Shown piece after piece: positions 8,418 to 17,061 of a DNA stretch of 64,000 bases; the stretch's first letter is position 1; the number at the start of each line of letters is the position of its first letter. The stretch comes from Elusimicrobia bacterium GWA2_56_46. Its GTDB lineage: Bacteria; Elusimicrobiota; Elusimicrobia; Elusimicrobiales; UBA9959. Position numbers and translations under genes: made by a program. The stretch is taken from assembly GCA_001799575.1 (NCBI GenBank), contig MGTT01000019.1, forward strand, positions 25,061 to 89,060, read 5' to 3'. Below the pieces are notes generated by a model. That model was not told the DNA's origin. It saw nothing but the letters and a program-made list of their open reading frames with translations, and searched no databases.

Positions 8418-9335
8418 ATGCTTAACATTGAATTGCGCCCGACCCGTTGCGCGATATGCGGCGCAGAGGGTAACGCGGCCGAGCTGTATCCGGCGAATTT
8501 CGATATGGGCGCGTTCAATCCCGCGGTGTTCTCCGCCAGGCGCGTGCCGGACCGGATACATTACCGTATAGTAAAATGCGCGGCGTGCGGCCTGGTGCGT
8601 TCGGACCCGGCGGTCGATCCGGAAACGCTTGCGTCGCTTTATTCGCAGAGTACGTTGGATTATGCATCCGAGATACAGAATCTTAAGGCGACCTACGGCC
8701 GGTATCTGGCGCGCGCGGCGAAATACCGCGGTCAGAAGGAAGCCTTGCTGGAAATAGGCTGCGGCAGCGGTTTTTTTCTTGAAGAGGCCCTGGCGCAGGG
8801 GTATAGCGGCGTATATGGAGTTGAGCCGAGTGTGGCGGCCGTGGAAAAAGCCTGCCCGGCCGTGCGCCCCGGCATTTCCGTCGGCGTCATGCGGCGCGGA
8901 TTATTTGGGGAAGAACAATTCGATATCGTTTGTATGTTCCAGGCCCTGGACCATATGTCCGACCCCGGCGCCCTTCTCGAGGAATGCCGGCGGATACTGA
9001 GGCCCGGTGGAGTGGTGTTGACCCTGAACCATAACATCGACGCTTTTTCAGCGCGGATTTTAGGTGAAAGAAGTCCGATCATAGACATAGAACACACTTT
9101 TTTGTACGGGCCCCGGACGCTTACACGCGTTTTTGAAAGCCGGGGCTTCCTGGTCAGGGAAACGGGCGCGGTCTTTAACCGGTATTCTCTGAATTATCTG
9201 GCTCGTCTTTTGCCGTCGCCGCCGGCGCTGAAGCTTGCGTTGAGCCGTTCTTTTGACGCCGCGGGCATCGGCGGCTGTCCGGTCAGCGTGCCGCTCGGGA
9301 ACATGTATCTGATAGCGATGAAGAGGAAAAAATGA
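8418..9335 (+). CDS. Methyltransferase with N-terminal CxxC zinc-ribbon-like motif
   Basis: The protein has 305 residues. An N-terminal pair of CxxC motifs (Cys 11/14 in RCAICG and Cys 54/57 in KCAACGL) resembles the zinc-binding head of sugar C-methyltransferases such as TylC3/NovU. It is followed by motif I, LLEIGCGSGFFLEEAL, near residue 112 and FQALDHMSDP near residue 175. The ATG directly follows the upstream stop, and the end overlaps the SDR gene by 4 bases. The architecture supports methylation of a nucleotide sugar, but it lacks the long C-terminal domain of the full C-methyltransferases. Confidence 0.85.
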   Translation: MLNIELRPTRCAICGAEGNAAELYPANFDMGAFNPAVFSARRVPDRIHYRIVKCAACGLVRSDPAVDPETLASLYSQSTLDYASEIQNLKATYGRYLARAAKYRGQKEALLEIGCGSGFFLEEALAQGYSGVYGVEPSVAAVEKACPAVRPGISVGVMRRGLFGEEQFDIVCMFQALDHMSDPGALLEECRRILRPGGVVLTLNHNIDAFSARILGERSPIIDIEHTFLYGPRTLTRVFESRGFLVRETGAVFNRYSLNYLARLLPSPPALKLALSRSFDAAGIGGCPVSVPLGNMYLIAMKRKK

Positions 9336-10306
9336 AGCGCGTTATTTTGACCGGGGCGGCCGGATTTGTGGGCGCTAATTTGGCGCACCGCCTGCTTAGG
9401 GAGGGGCATGAAGTGCACCTTCTTGTCCGGCCGGGCGGCGACCGTTGGCGGTTGGGCGGGATCGGTTCCCATGTCGTTTTTCATGAAGCCTCTCTTGGCG
9501 ACCGGAGGAAACTTTCGGAGATCGTTTCGGCGGCAAAGCCGGAATGGATCTTCCACCTGGCGGCGCATGGCGCTTATTCCTGGCAGACGGACGCGGCCCG
9601 GATGGTAGAGACGAACGTGACGGGCACCATAAATCTCCTCGAAGTCTGCCTGGAACGCGGATTTGAGGCTTTTATCAACACAGGCTCGTCTTCGGAATAC
9701 GGATTCAAGGATCATCCTCCTTCGGAGCGGGACTGGCTTGAGCCCAACAGCTGTTACGCCGTGACTAAGGCCGCCGGAACGCAGTACTGCCGGTACGCCG
9801 CCAGGAGAGGAAACGCTCATGTCGTCACCCTGCGGCTTTATTCGGTGTACGGCCCGTACGAGGCGCCCGGCAGGCTGATACCGGCTTTGGTACTCAACGG
9901 CTTCAAAGGCGCGCTGCCTCCCCTGGCGGCCCCGGAAGTCGCGCGCGATTACGTTTACGTAGACGATGTCTGCGACGCGTACCTCCTGGCGGCTTCGCGC
10001 CGGGAGACGGAACGGGGAGCGGTTTATAACGTGGGTACGGGAACGCAGACAACGCTGCGTGAGGCGGTAGAGATCGCGCGTAAAGAACTGCGTGTCCGGG
10101 CCGAACCGGAATGGGGCGCCATGCGGAACCGTTCCTGGGATACTTCCTCATGGGTGGCCGACAACCGGCTTATACACACACAGCTCGGCTGGAGGCCGCT
10201 ATTTGATTTTGCGGCCGGGTTTCATAAAACCGCGGAGTGGTTTTCCGGACATCCGGATCTTCTTGGGTTTTACGGGCGTTCGGCGGGAGAGGTGCGGCGC
10301 CGATGA
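9332..10306 (+). CDS. NAD-dependent epimerase/dehydratase (extended SDR)
   Basis: The protein has 324 residues. It starts with the nucleotide-binding GAAGFVGANLAHRL and has the catalytic YxxxK as Tyr142/Lys146 in CYAVTKAAG, with SSSEYG before it. This is the extended SDR layout used for nucleotide-sugar 4-epimerases, 4,6-dehydratases and 4-reductases. ARDYVYVDDVCDAYLLA near residue 208 is the usual substrate-side motif. It is coupled by ATGA overlaps to the genes on both sides. The exact sugar cannot be told from sequence. Confidence 0.9.
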   Translation: MKRVILTGAAGFVGANLAHRLLREGHEVHLLVRPGGDRWRLGGIGSHVVFHEASLGDRRKLSEIVSAAKPEWIFHLAAHGAYSWQTDAARMVETNVTGTINLLEVCLERGFEAFINTGSSSEYGFKDHPPSERDWLEPNSCYAVTKAAGTQYCRYAARRGNAHVVTLRLYSVYGPYEAPGRLIPALVLNGFKGALPPLAAPEVARDYVYVDDVCDAYLLAASRRETERGAVYNVGTGTQTTLREAVEIARKELRVRAEPEWGAMRNRSWDTSSWVADNRLIHTQLGWRPLFDFAAGFHKTAEWFSGHPDLLGFYGRSAGEVRRR

Positions 10307-10434
10307 AAAAGAAAGCGCTGTTCGCCGCGATCGTCGCCTGGTCCGCGGCTAATTATCTGATATATTATTCGCGGCTGCCTTCCAACAGGTATGTGGAAAA
10401 GGTCTTGATAAAGGCCGCCGCTTTCCTGAAATGA
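10303..10434 (+). CDS. 43-residue single-span membrane protein
   Basis: A short frame from ATG 10303 to TGA 10434. It starts with a positive charge cluster (MKKK), has one hydrophobic span (about residues 5-23, ALFAAIVAWSAANYLIYY) and a basic amphipathic tail. Both junctions are ATGA 4-base overlaps, with the SDR upstream and a GT-C protein downstream, which argues strongly that it is translated. I recognise no family. It may be a small subunit of the neighbouring membrane transferase. Confidence 0.7.
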   Translation: MKKKALFAAIVAWSAANYLIYYSRLPSNRYVEKVLIKAAAFLK

Positions 10435-12338
10435 TATTAACCCTGCCATTGGATCTCGGAATTATCGCCGCTTTCATGCTGGCCTGCGCCGGGCTTGGAC
10501 GTTGGCTCCAGACCTTGTTAGGCCGGCCAGGCGGCGCGGGAGTCCTGGAAGAGAGTTTGATCTCCTGCGGTATCGGTATGTTCGCCGTTTCCTATCTGAC
10601 TTTCGGCATGGGGTACCTGGGTCTTCTTTATAAGCAGGTTTTTCTCTCCGTCCTGCTGCTGCTCTTATGGCTGACCAGGCGGGAGATAGCCGGGCTTTAC
10701 GGCGGGGCCGGCGGGTTTTCTCTAACGGGCGCGCTCCGCGCGGCGGCAGCGGCCCTGGCGGAAAAACTGCGGGGTTTATCACGGGCTGAAAAGGCGCTGC
10801 TCGGCGTCCTGTTCACGGCGGTTCTTTTTAACCTCTTATTCAACTATTGTCCGCCGACCGCGGAAGATGAAACAAGCACGCATCTGGGTATCCCGGCCAA
10901 GTGGCTGGCGCATCACGCCATTTACGCCCTGCCGGGCGCGTCCGCCCAGTATTTCCCTTCCGGCGCGCTTACGCAATACACGTTTTTGGCCGCCGTCGGT
11001 TCGATACAGACAGCCAGGCTTTTTCATTACATTTCCGGGCTTTTCTGTCTGGCGGCGGTCTATCTGCTGGCGCGTAAATTCCTGGACCGGCCGTCGGCAA
11101 TGCTTGCCGCCGCCATCTTCTACACGATCCCCGTCGTCACTTCCCTTTCCGGGGTCGGCAACACCGATTTCGTAACGCTCATGTACGCTTTGCTGGCCGT
11201 TTATGCTTTTCTCAACTGGCTTTCGGAAAAAGGCCGGCGCTGGCTGCTTACCGCTGCGATCTTTACCGGGGCGCACGCGGCCTGTAAATATACGGCGTTT
11301 CCGCTGCTGCTGATCTTTCCCGCGCTCATCCTTTACGAGGAAAGGCGGCGGCTGTCGCGCGCCGTTAAACAGGCGGCTGTATTCGCGTTCGTTTCTTTCT
11401 CCGCGCTTGCGCCGTATCTGCTGCGGAACGCCGTCATTACCGGCAATCCGCTCTATCCCAAAAAACTGTTTCATTTTAAGTACGATGAACTCCTGTACCT
11501 GACCGCTTTCAAGGGGGAATCGCTCTCCGATCTTTTCAGAAATATAGGCGATTTAACCACGGGGGACGTTATTCTGGGGATTGGGCCTCTGTTCGCGGCG
11601 TTTTTCCCGTTCATATTCCTGTTCAGGATCAAGGACGGCTCCGGCCGGAATATCACTCTATGGTTGTTCGCTATCGCGGCGCTTAATTACCTGCTGTTGT
11701 TCGCGACCGGTATAACATTCCGGTTAAGCCGCCACAGCCTGATCAGTTTCGCCCTGCTGTCGGTTCCGACAGCAGGCGCCGTGGCGCAGATCTACCGCAC
11801 CATGAGTATGCGCGGTTATGTCATCTTCCTGCTCTCACTTTCATTCCTGGCCGATCTTTCGCTTTCCGTCTATTTCGGAGGAAAACGTTTGCCGGTTTTT
11901 CTGGGCGCGCAGTCGCGGCGGGACTATTTCGACCGGGGCTATTACGATACAAGCGGTCAGTTCTTTATTCTCAAATACATAAATTCCGGCATCCCGCCTG
12001 GCGCCGGCATTTTTTTCCTGAGCGATCTTACCGTGCCGCAATTGAGCTATCCCGGACACCGGGTGTTCGGGATGGACGCGTTCGGGGAGAAATTTTATCG
12101 TTCCGCTCCGGCGGCCGCGGCGGCGGAGCTGGAAGCGCGTGGGATAGATTATCTGGTCGTTAATCTGGACAGCTTCGAGGCGGACAGCGCGGGGACGCTG
12201 TATTGGAAGATCAGCCGGGGAAAACTTCCGGTCAAATGGTTTACGCCCGGCTTTGCGGAGCCGGTGATCACGCGGGACAACGTTACGCTGTATGTCCTGA
12301 AAGGACGGAGTAAAACCGCTGGCGGCCCCTCCAGATAG
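10431..12338 (+). CDS. Large GT-C-like membrane protein
   Basis: The protein has 635 residues and about a dozen membrane segments, with a soluble C-terminal part after about residue 490. The first extracytoplasmic loop carries clustered acids (PPTAEDETSTHLGIP near residue 142), as expected for a GT-C catalytic loop, followed by ALPGASAQYFPSGALTQY. It closes the seven-gene operon and overlaps the 43-residue protein by ATGA. Its 3' end overlaps the convergent gene by 56 bases. It is probably a polyprenyl-phosphate-sugar-dependent transferase; a polymerase-like role cannot be excluded. Confidence 0.65.
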   Translation: MILTLPLDLGIIAAFMLACAGLGRWLQTLLGRPGGAGVLEESLISCGIGMFAVSYLTFGMGYLGLLYKQVFLSVLLLLLWLTRREIAGLYGGAGGFSLTGALRAAAAALAEKLRGLSRAEKALLGVLFTAVLFNLLFNYCPPTAEDETSTHLGIPAKWLAHHAIYALPGASAQYFPSGALTQYTFLAAVGSIQTARLFHYISGLFCLAAVYLLARKFLDRPSAMLAAAIFYTIPVVTSLSGVGNTDFVTLMYALLAVYAFLNWLSEKGRRWLLTAAIFTGAHAACKYTAFPLLLIFPALILYEERRRLSRAVKQAAVFAFVSFSALAPYLLRNAVITGNPLYPKKLFHFKYDELLYLTAFKGESLSDLFRNIGDLTTGDVILGIGPLFAAFFPFIFLFRIKDGSGRNITLWLFAIAALNYLLLFATGITFRLSRHSLISFALLSVPTAGAVAQIYRTMSMRGYVIFLLSLSFLADLSLSVYFGGKRLPVFLGAQSRRDYFDRGYYDTSGQFFILKYINSGIPPGAGIFFLSDLTVPQLSYPGHRVFGMDAFGEKFYRSAPAAAAAELEARGIDYLVVNLDSFEADSAGTLYWKISRGKLPVKWFTPGFAEPVITRDNVTLYVLKGRSKTAGGPSR

Positions 12339-13512
12339 CGTAAGCTGCGAAGATCATTATGTAGGGATCCAGCGGTACTCTGTAGCGGATCATCGCGAAA
12401 AAAACCAGATGGACGGCGGTGTAGGTAGCGAAAAGGGCCAGCAGCAGTGATGTTCTTTTAAATTCTCCCGCCGACAGTATTATTCCCAGGAAACATAATG
12501 GTATATAAATTCCGGAAGTGGCCATAGCGGCGTATTTCTGCCATTTATAGGCCATCATCGGGTAGAGCCGCCAGAAGTGGACAAGTCTAAGGCGGATAAG
12601 ATGCGCGAATTTGTAGGGATTTTCTTTTATCCAGGCCAGGGCCCTCTCTTTGCAGAGTTTGTCTCTTTCGGGCAGCGGCAGATTTGAGATATAGTCCCAG
12701 TCTTTGGGAGGTAGGAGAGAAGGCGCGGCGTCAGTAGAGGGGACGTCGGAGCCCCCGCGCATTTCCCCGTAGAGAGCTTCATCTGAAACGGCGTTATACA
12801 GCGTGTACCAGGGGGTGGAGACCGGCATAGTGTAACCCTGGCCGTGATAAAAATAATTTCTGAAAGTCCAGGGCGCTATGGTCAGGAGCGTGAATACGCC
12901 TACCAGGAACCCGGTTCTTAATTTCCCGGTCTGCCACCAGAGCCAGGCGCAGGCGCATAAAAAGAAAGGTAGGGTGGTGGACTTGGTCAGGGCGGTCAGG
13001 CCCGCAAGCAGACCGGCGGCGGCCAGGTTTTTCCAGCCCGGTTCGCGGCTGGTTTTGACGATGTAAAAAACGGACGCGGCCAGCAGGAACGTGAGCAGGG
13101 TTTCGCTGAGGAGATCGGCGGTATAGGCTATGAAGTAGGGGTAAAAGGCGGCGAGAGTTCCGGCTATGCGTCCCACGGTTTCATTAAATAACCTCTCCGC
13201 CGTTTTAGCCGTCAGCACGCAGGTAGCTGCTCCAAGTCCCGCTTGCGCCAGGAATACAGGAGTCGCCGACTTTCCGAAAATAAAAAAGAAGCCGCCAAGG
13301 AAAAAAGCGTAGCCTGGCGGCCGCCAGGAGCCGCCGAAGCCCTGGCCACGGGCTATCCGCCAGCCGATGTCCATCCAGTCGTAGGCATCGGGCGAGAGCT
13401 GTCCGTGGGCGAAGAACAGGACATAGGCGAGCCGTATTAAAAAAGCCGCCAGGAAGAGGGCAACGGGGAAGCGCAGGAAATAGCGATGGGCGTCTTCCGT
13501 GGTGATTTTCAT
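12283..13512 (-). CDS. GT-C membrane glycosyltransferase (GT39/ArnT-like)
   Basis: The protein has 409 residues and about ten membrane segments. After the first span comes HGQLSPDAYDWMDIGWRIA (about 37-55) with acidic residues in the position of the catalytic loop, followed by GSWRPPGYAFFLGG. It is translated after the GT2 gene upstream with a 4-base overlap, a donor-synthase plus transferase pairing like ArnC/ArnT. Its 3' end runs 56 bases into the convergent GT-C gene, so one of the two C-termini is encoded opposite the other. Confidence 0.75.
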   Translation of the reverse strand: MKITTEDAHRYFLRFPVALFLAAFLIRLAYVLFFAHGQLSPDAYDWMDIGWRIARGQGFGGSWRPPGYAFFLGGFFFIFGKSATPVFLAQAGLGAATCVLTAKTAERLFNETVGRIAGTLAAFYPYFIAYTADLLSETLLTFLLAASVFYIVKTSREPGWKNLAAAGLLAGLTALTKSTTLPFFLCACAWLWWQTGKLRTGFLVGVFTLLTIAPWTFRNYFYHGQGYTMPVSTPWYTLYNAVSDEALYGEMRGGSDVPSTDAAPSLLPPKDWDYISNLPLPERDKLCKERALAWIKENPYKFAHLIRLRLVHFWRLYPMMAYKWQKYAAMATSGIYIPLCFLGIILSAGEFKRTSLLLALFATYTAVHLVFFAMIRYRVPLDPYIMIFAAYAIWRGRQRFYSVLSGHTA

Positions 13513-14372
13513 GTCCTGGTCTTTCTGCTGAGGGTGACGATCAGATCCGCGAGGAGGCCTATCATCATGGTGTTGAAGGTGAAAGTCATCATTACTATGC
13601 CGGTCTGGCTTAAATGCCTATAGGCGAATATATCGAAAATGAACTTGAGCATACTCAAGACGAACGAGGCGGCGATAAGCGGTATGAAGATCCTCAGGGG
13701 GTTGAAATACATCACCGTCCTGACGATAAGGCTGATGTAGTTGTAGGTGTCCCTGAAAGGCGTAAAGGAGGATTTGCCGCCCATGCGTTTATAATAATCC
13801 ACCGGGACGAATTTCACTGGGTGGCCGTTGAAGAGGAAAGAAAGAGTGATGGTGCTTTCCCAGGAATGCGAATCCGGCAGGAGATAGAAATATTTGAGGG
13901 CGGTTTCTTTCTTGAAGACGCGCAGTCCGGAGTTCAGGTCGGGGATCTTGTGGCGGGTGAGATATTCCGCGAGTTTGCGGATCAGGAACTTGGGCAGCCA
14001 GCGTATCAGGGAAACGTGCACGTTCGGCCCCGTGCGGGCGCCCACCACCATGTCATATTCGCCTATGAGCCTGGCCAGGCCGGGCATTTCGTGGTTGGGG
14101 TAGGTTCCGTCGCCGTCGGTGGTGGCTACGATGTCGTATTTGGCGTTCAGGATGCCGGTTTTTCTGGCGGCTCCCACACCCTTGTTAACGGGGTGGGTTA
14201 TGAGTTTGACGCCTTTGGCCTTGGCTATCTCTCCGGACTTGTCCAGGGAAGCGTCATCTATGACGATTAGTTCATAGGTCATCCCGGAGGCGTCCATGGC
14301 TTTTCGGACCGAATCGATGTCGTGCGCTATCGATTCTTCCTCATTGTAGACCGGAATAATGACGCTGATCAT
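13509..14372 (-). CDS. GT2 glycosyltransferase with C-terminal membrane segments
   Basis: The protein has 287 residues from the ATG at 14372, which has GGAG six bases upstream; a GTG at 14384 is in frame. Motifs are SVIIPVYNEEESI, VIDDASLDKSGEIA near residue 40 and TTDGDGTYPNHEM near residue 86. Two hydrophobic stretches at the C-terminus (about 225-275) anchor it. The layout matches undecaprenyl-phosphate mannose/glucose synthases. It is coupled to the following GT-C gene, so the pair probably delivers one sugar to the outer leaflet or periplasm. Confidence 0.87.
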   Translation of the reverse strand: MISVIIPVYNEEESIAHDIDSVRKAMDASGMTYELIVIDDASLDKSGEIAKAKGVKLITHPVNKGVGAARKTGILNAKYDIVATTDGDGTYPNHEMPGLARLIGEYDMVVGARTGPNVHVSLIRWLPKFLIRKLAEYLTRHKIPDLNSGLRVFKKETALKYFYLLPDSHSWESTITLSFLFNGHPVKFVPVDYYKRMGGKSSFTPFRDTYNYISLIVRTVMYFNPLRIFIPLIAASFVLSMLKFIFDIFAYRHLSQTGIVMMTFTFNTMMIGLLADLIVTLSRKTRT

Positions 14373-14499
14373 TTTTTTCTCCACGTTAAGATAGTTTAAA
14401 CCGCTATTTGGCCGGGTCGCTGGTTATGGAAAGGCGGCCGGCCTTCCGCCCCGCAGCCTTGCAAAATTCTACAATATTTGGGGCCCGGTAACCCGTACT

Positions 14500-15348
14500 T
14501 TACGTCCTTTCCAACAGCAGATTCAGGTATTTTTCTCCGGCGCAGAGGGCCGTCAGTTCTTCCGGAGAAGCCTCTTTTACCGAGCAGGTTTCTTCGTCCA
14601 GATATTTCATGGTAAAACCGTAAGAAAGCAGTTTTTCAAGGAACGCGCCGGGCCCGGCGCCGGCCTTTTTCAGCAGGGCGGGTGAAAATTCGCACAACAT
14701 TGTAAGACCCGGTGAATTCCGTATGGTTCTTTCCATGCCGGCAAGAGCCCGGAATTCCGCTCCCTGGATGTCCATTTTTATAAAGTCGGCTCTGCCCTGC
14801 GGTCCAAGCTTCCCATCCACTGAAATCGTGTTTATGTTAATGGACTTCCGGTCGTCGCCGGAATCAAAGATCCTGTGATCGCCCCGGTGCTCTTCGGACA
14901 GGAATAGCTTCTCCGCCCCGTCCCCTTCCGAGACCGCTTTTTGCTCGCACTCCACGTTCTTGCGGTTATTTGCGTCCAGGGTCTTTCTGAGCAGACGAAA
15001 ATTGTCAGGATCCGGTTCAAAAGCTATCACCCGTCCGGTTTCGCCGGCAAGGCGGGAAAAAAGCAGGGTAAAAAAACCTATATTAGCGCCGATATCCAGA
15101 ACGGTCATTCCGGGCCTGATGAAGCGGGCGTAAACTGAGTATTCCAGGCTGGACGGCATGGTCTTCTTCCAGAGCAGGGCGGCCAGCAGTCTGTCCGGAG
15201 AATCGGCGTAGAGGATCCCTTCCGGAGAGCGCACCGCTATGTCCGTTCTGGGCGCAAGCTTGAAGATCAGGCGGGCCGCTTTCCTGACAAGGGAAGAGGA
15301 AGCCGCGAATATGACCAGCGCGTGTAATTTTTTAAATATCAAATTCAA
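14500..15348 (-). CDS. FkbM family methyltransferase
   Basis: The protein has 282 residues with a TTG start that has GGAGAG about 8 bases upstream. FkbM-type features are TVLDIGANIGFFTLLFSRL near residue 91, VIAFEPDPDNFRLLRK near residue 114 and ADFIKMDIQGAEFRAL near residue 192. FkbM enzymes O-methylate polyketides and sugars and are common in glycan loci. A 127-base gap separates it from the GT2-GT-C pair downstream, and it is divergent from the GT-C gene at 15441. Confidence 0.9.
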   Translation of the reverse strand: MNLIFKKLHALVIFAASSSLVRKAARLIFKLAPRTDIAVRSPEGILYADSPDRLLAALLWKKTMPSSLEYSVYARFIRPGMTVLDIGANIGFFTLLFSRLAGETGRVIAFEPDPDNFRLLRKTLDANNRKNVECEQKAVSEGDGAEKLFLSEEHRGDHRIFDSGDDRKSININTISVDGKLGPQGRADFIKMDIQGAEFRALAGMERTIRNSPGLTMLCEFSPALLKKAGAGPGAFLEKLLSYGFTMKYLDEETCSVKEASPEELTALCAGEKYLNLLLERT

Positions 15349-15440
15349 AACTGTTTCTCTCCAGTTTCCAGCCAGCGGCAGTTATCGTCCTGGGAGATAT
15401 TCTACAAAAAAATGCTATGCTTATTGTTTTTGGAGGACGA

Positions 15441-17042
15441 ATGAACAGAAAGTCATTTTTATTGCTCTCGCTGGCGGTCGCCTGCGCGGCCTTTTTGCGG
15501 TTCTGGGCGCTGTCCGAGCGGGGTTTTTTGCTCTGGGATGAAGCCTATTACGCGCTTGAAGGAAAAACTATCCCTTCAGCTATTTCCTATATTATCGGCG
15601 GAGGTAATGTTTCCGGACTGAAAGAATACCTGATAGCCAAAGGCTGCATACTGCCTACGGGAACCGGGAAACCGGTTTTCATGCTGCTGCTTTCGGCCTG
15701 GGGGATCGTTTTCGGGACCGGCGACTTTGCCGGCATGGCTATGACCGCTTTCTTCGGGGTTCTCTGCGTGGCGCTGGTTTTTTTCGCGGCTTATAAATAT
15801 TCCGGCGCTCCGGCGGGGTTGCTTGCGGCGTTCCTCCTGGCTTTTTCCGGACTGCATGTCTGGTATTCCCGCAGTCTCATGTCCAACTCGATAGCGGTCT
15901 TTTTTCTCCTCTGCGGTTTGTTGCTGTACCTTTCCTGGGCCGTGTCTCCCGGCGCTCGCCGTCTGCGCGGCCTGGCGGCGGGCGCGGTTATCGGTCTGGC
16001 TTTCATGACGCATTACTCGATGCTGCCGAATCTGGCCGCGCTCGCCGTCTGCGAGGCCGTAAGGCTTTGGAGCGCGCGGGATCGCTTTCGCGCCGAAGCG
16101 GTCAACGCTCTTATACCGGCCGCGGGTTTTGCCGTAGTCCTTGCCGCGTGCGAGCTATGCTATGCCGCCGTTTTCAGGGTGGCAGGAGAAAGGCTTGGCG
16201 ATGTGGCGCATTTGACTTATTTCCAGTATCTGCTCCGGCAGTTTCTCTGGAACGCTCCGGAAACTTCTTTCGGAGGCTGGAAATTCTACCTTCACGGCTT
16301 CGCCGGGGTTTCAGGCTGGTTTTCCGTGTGGCTCTATCTCGCGGCCCTGGCCGGCTCCGTCTATTTGTTCATCAAAAGGCCGGCTCTTGGCGTCGGGGTG
16401 TTTATACTTCAGGCCTGGGGAACTCTGCTGTTCTGGACGTTGAATCCGGGCACGGCGGCGCTCAGGGCCTTTGTGGCGTTTGCCCCATTTTCAGCCATAA
16501 CGGCCGGCTTTGTGGTTTCCGAACTGGCCGGCATGATTGGCCGTCCGCTGGCGAGGGGCGCGCTTTATGCCCTGCCGGTTTTGGCCGTGGTTTTCAGCGG
16601 CGGCGGGGCGTTGGCCGAAATGCTGCAAGCAAGGTCGGTTTACCCCGCGGCCGCGGCATGGCTTGCCCCAAAAGGGCCTGACGAAGTTGTAAGTATGCTG
16701 GCCTGGCCTTTCATGCAGTTTTATATGGAGGGTAAAATTTACGCCAACCACGACAGGATCGAAACCAGGGCGGATCTGGAGCGGGCCGTCCGCGGCGGAG
16801 CGGGATACCTTATGACCGATAACGCGGAGAAAGTGGTTTTTGAAATGAGTAAGACCGGCGTCTATCCGGATCTGGTCGGGATCATAAACAGCGGGCGTCC
16901 GGAGGCGGAATGGAAATTCGGCCGCGGGGGACGTTTCCTGGCTTACGATTCCATGTTATACCCGTTGACTATCACGGAAGTGAAAATTTATCCGCTTGGA
17001 CGGCGGGCCGGAACTGAGAGAAAATCCGCGCCGGCCCGGTGA
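15441..17042 (+). CDS. GT-C membrane glycosyltransferase (GT39-like)
   Basis: The protein has 533 residues from the ATG at 15441, which has GGAGG five bases upstream; an in-frame ATG at 15417 lacks one. The first span is followed by LSERGFLLWDEAYYALEG (about 23-40), the LWDE(A/G) loop typical of ArnT/PMT-like transferases with the catalytic acid. About eleven membrane segments are followed by a soluble tail from about residue 405 with AYDSMLYPLTITEV. It is a single gene facing the minus-strand MT-GT2 fusion. Confidence 0.78.
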   Translation: MNRKSFLLLSLAVACAAFLRFWALSERGFLLWDEAYYALEGKTIPSAISYIIGGGNVSGLKEYLIAKGCILPTGTGKPVFMLLLSAWGIVFGTGDFAGMAMTAFFGVLCVALVFFAAYKYSGAPAGLLAAFLLAFSGLHVWYSRSLMSNSIAVFFLLCGLLLYLSWAVSPGARRLRGLAAGAVIGLAFMTHYSMLPNLAALAVCEAVRLWSARDRFRAEAVNALIPAAGFAVVLAACELCYAAVFRVAGERLGDVAHLTYFQYLLRQFLWNAPETSFGGWKFYLHGFAGVSGWFSVWLYLAALAGSVYLFIKRPALGVGVFILQAWGTLLFWTLNPGTAALRAFVAFAPFSAITAGFVVSELAGMIGRPLARGALYALPVLAVVFSGGGALAEMLQARSVYPAAAAWLAPKGPDEVVSMLAWPFMQFYMEGKIYANHDRIETRADLERAVRGGAGYLMTDNAEKVVFEMSKTGVYPDLVGIINSGRPEAEWKFGRGGRFLAYDSMLYPLTITEVKIYPLGRRAGTERKSAPAR

Positions 17043-17061
17043 AATGTCATGAGACGGCAGG

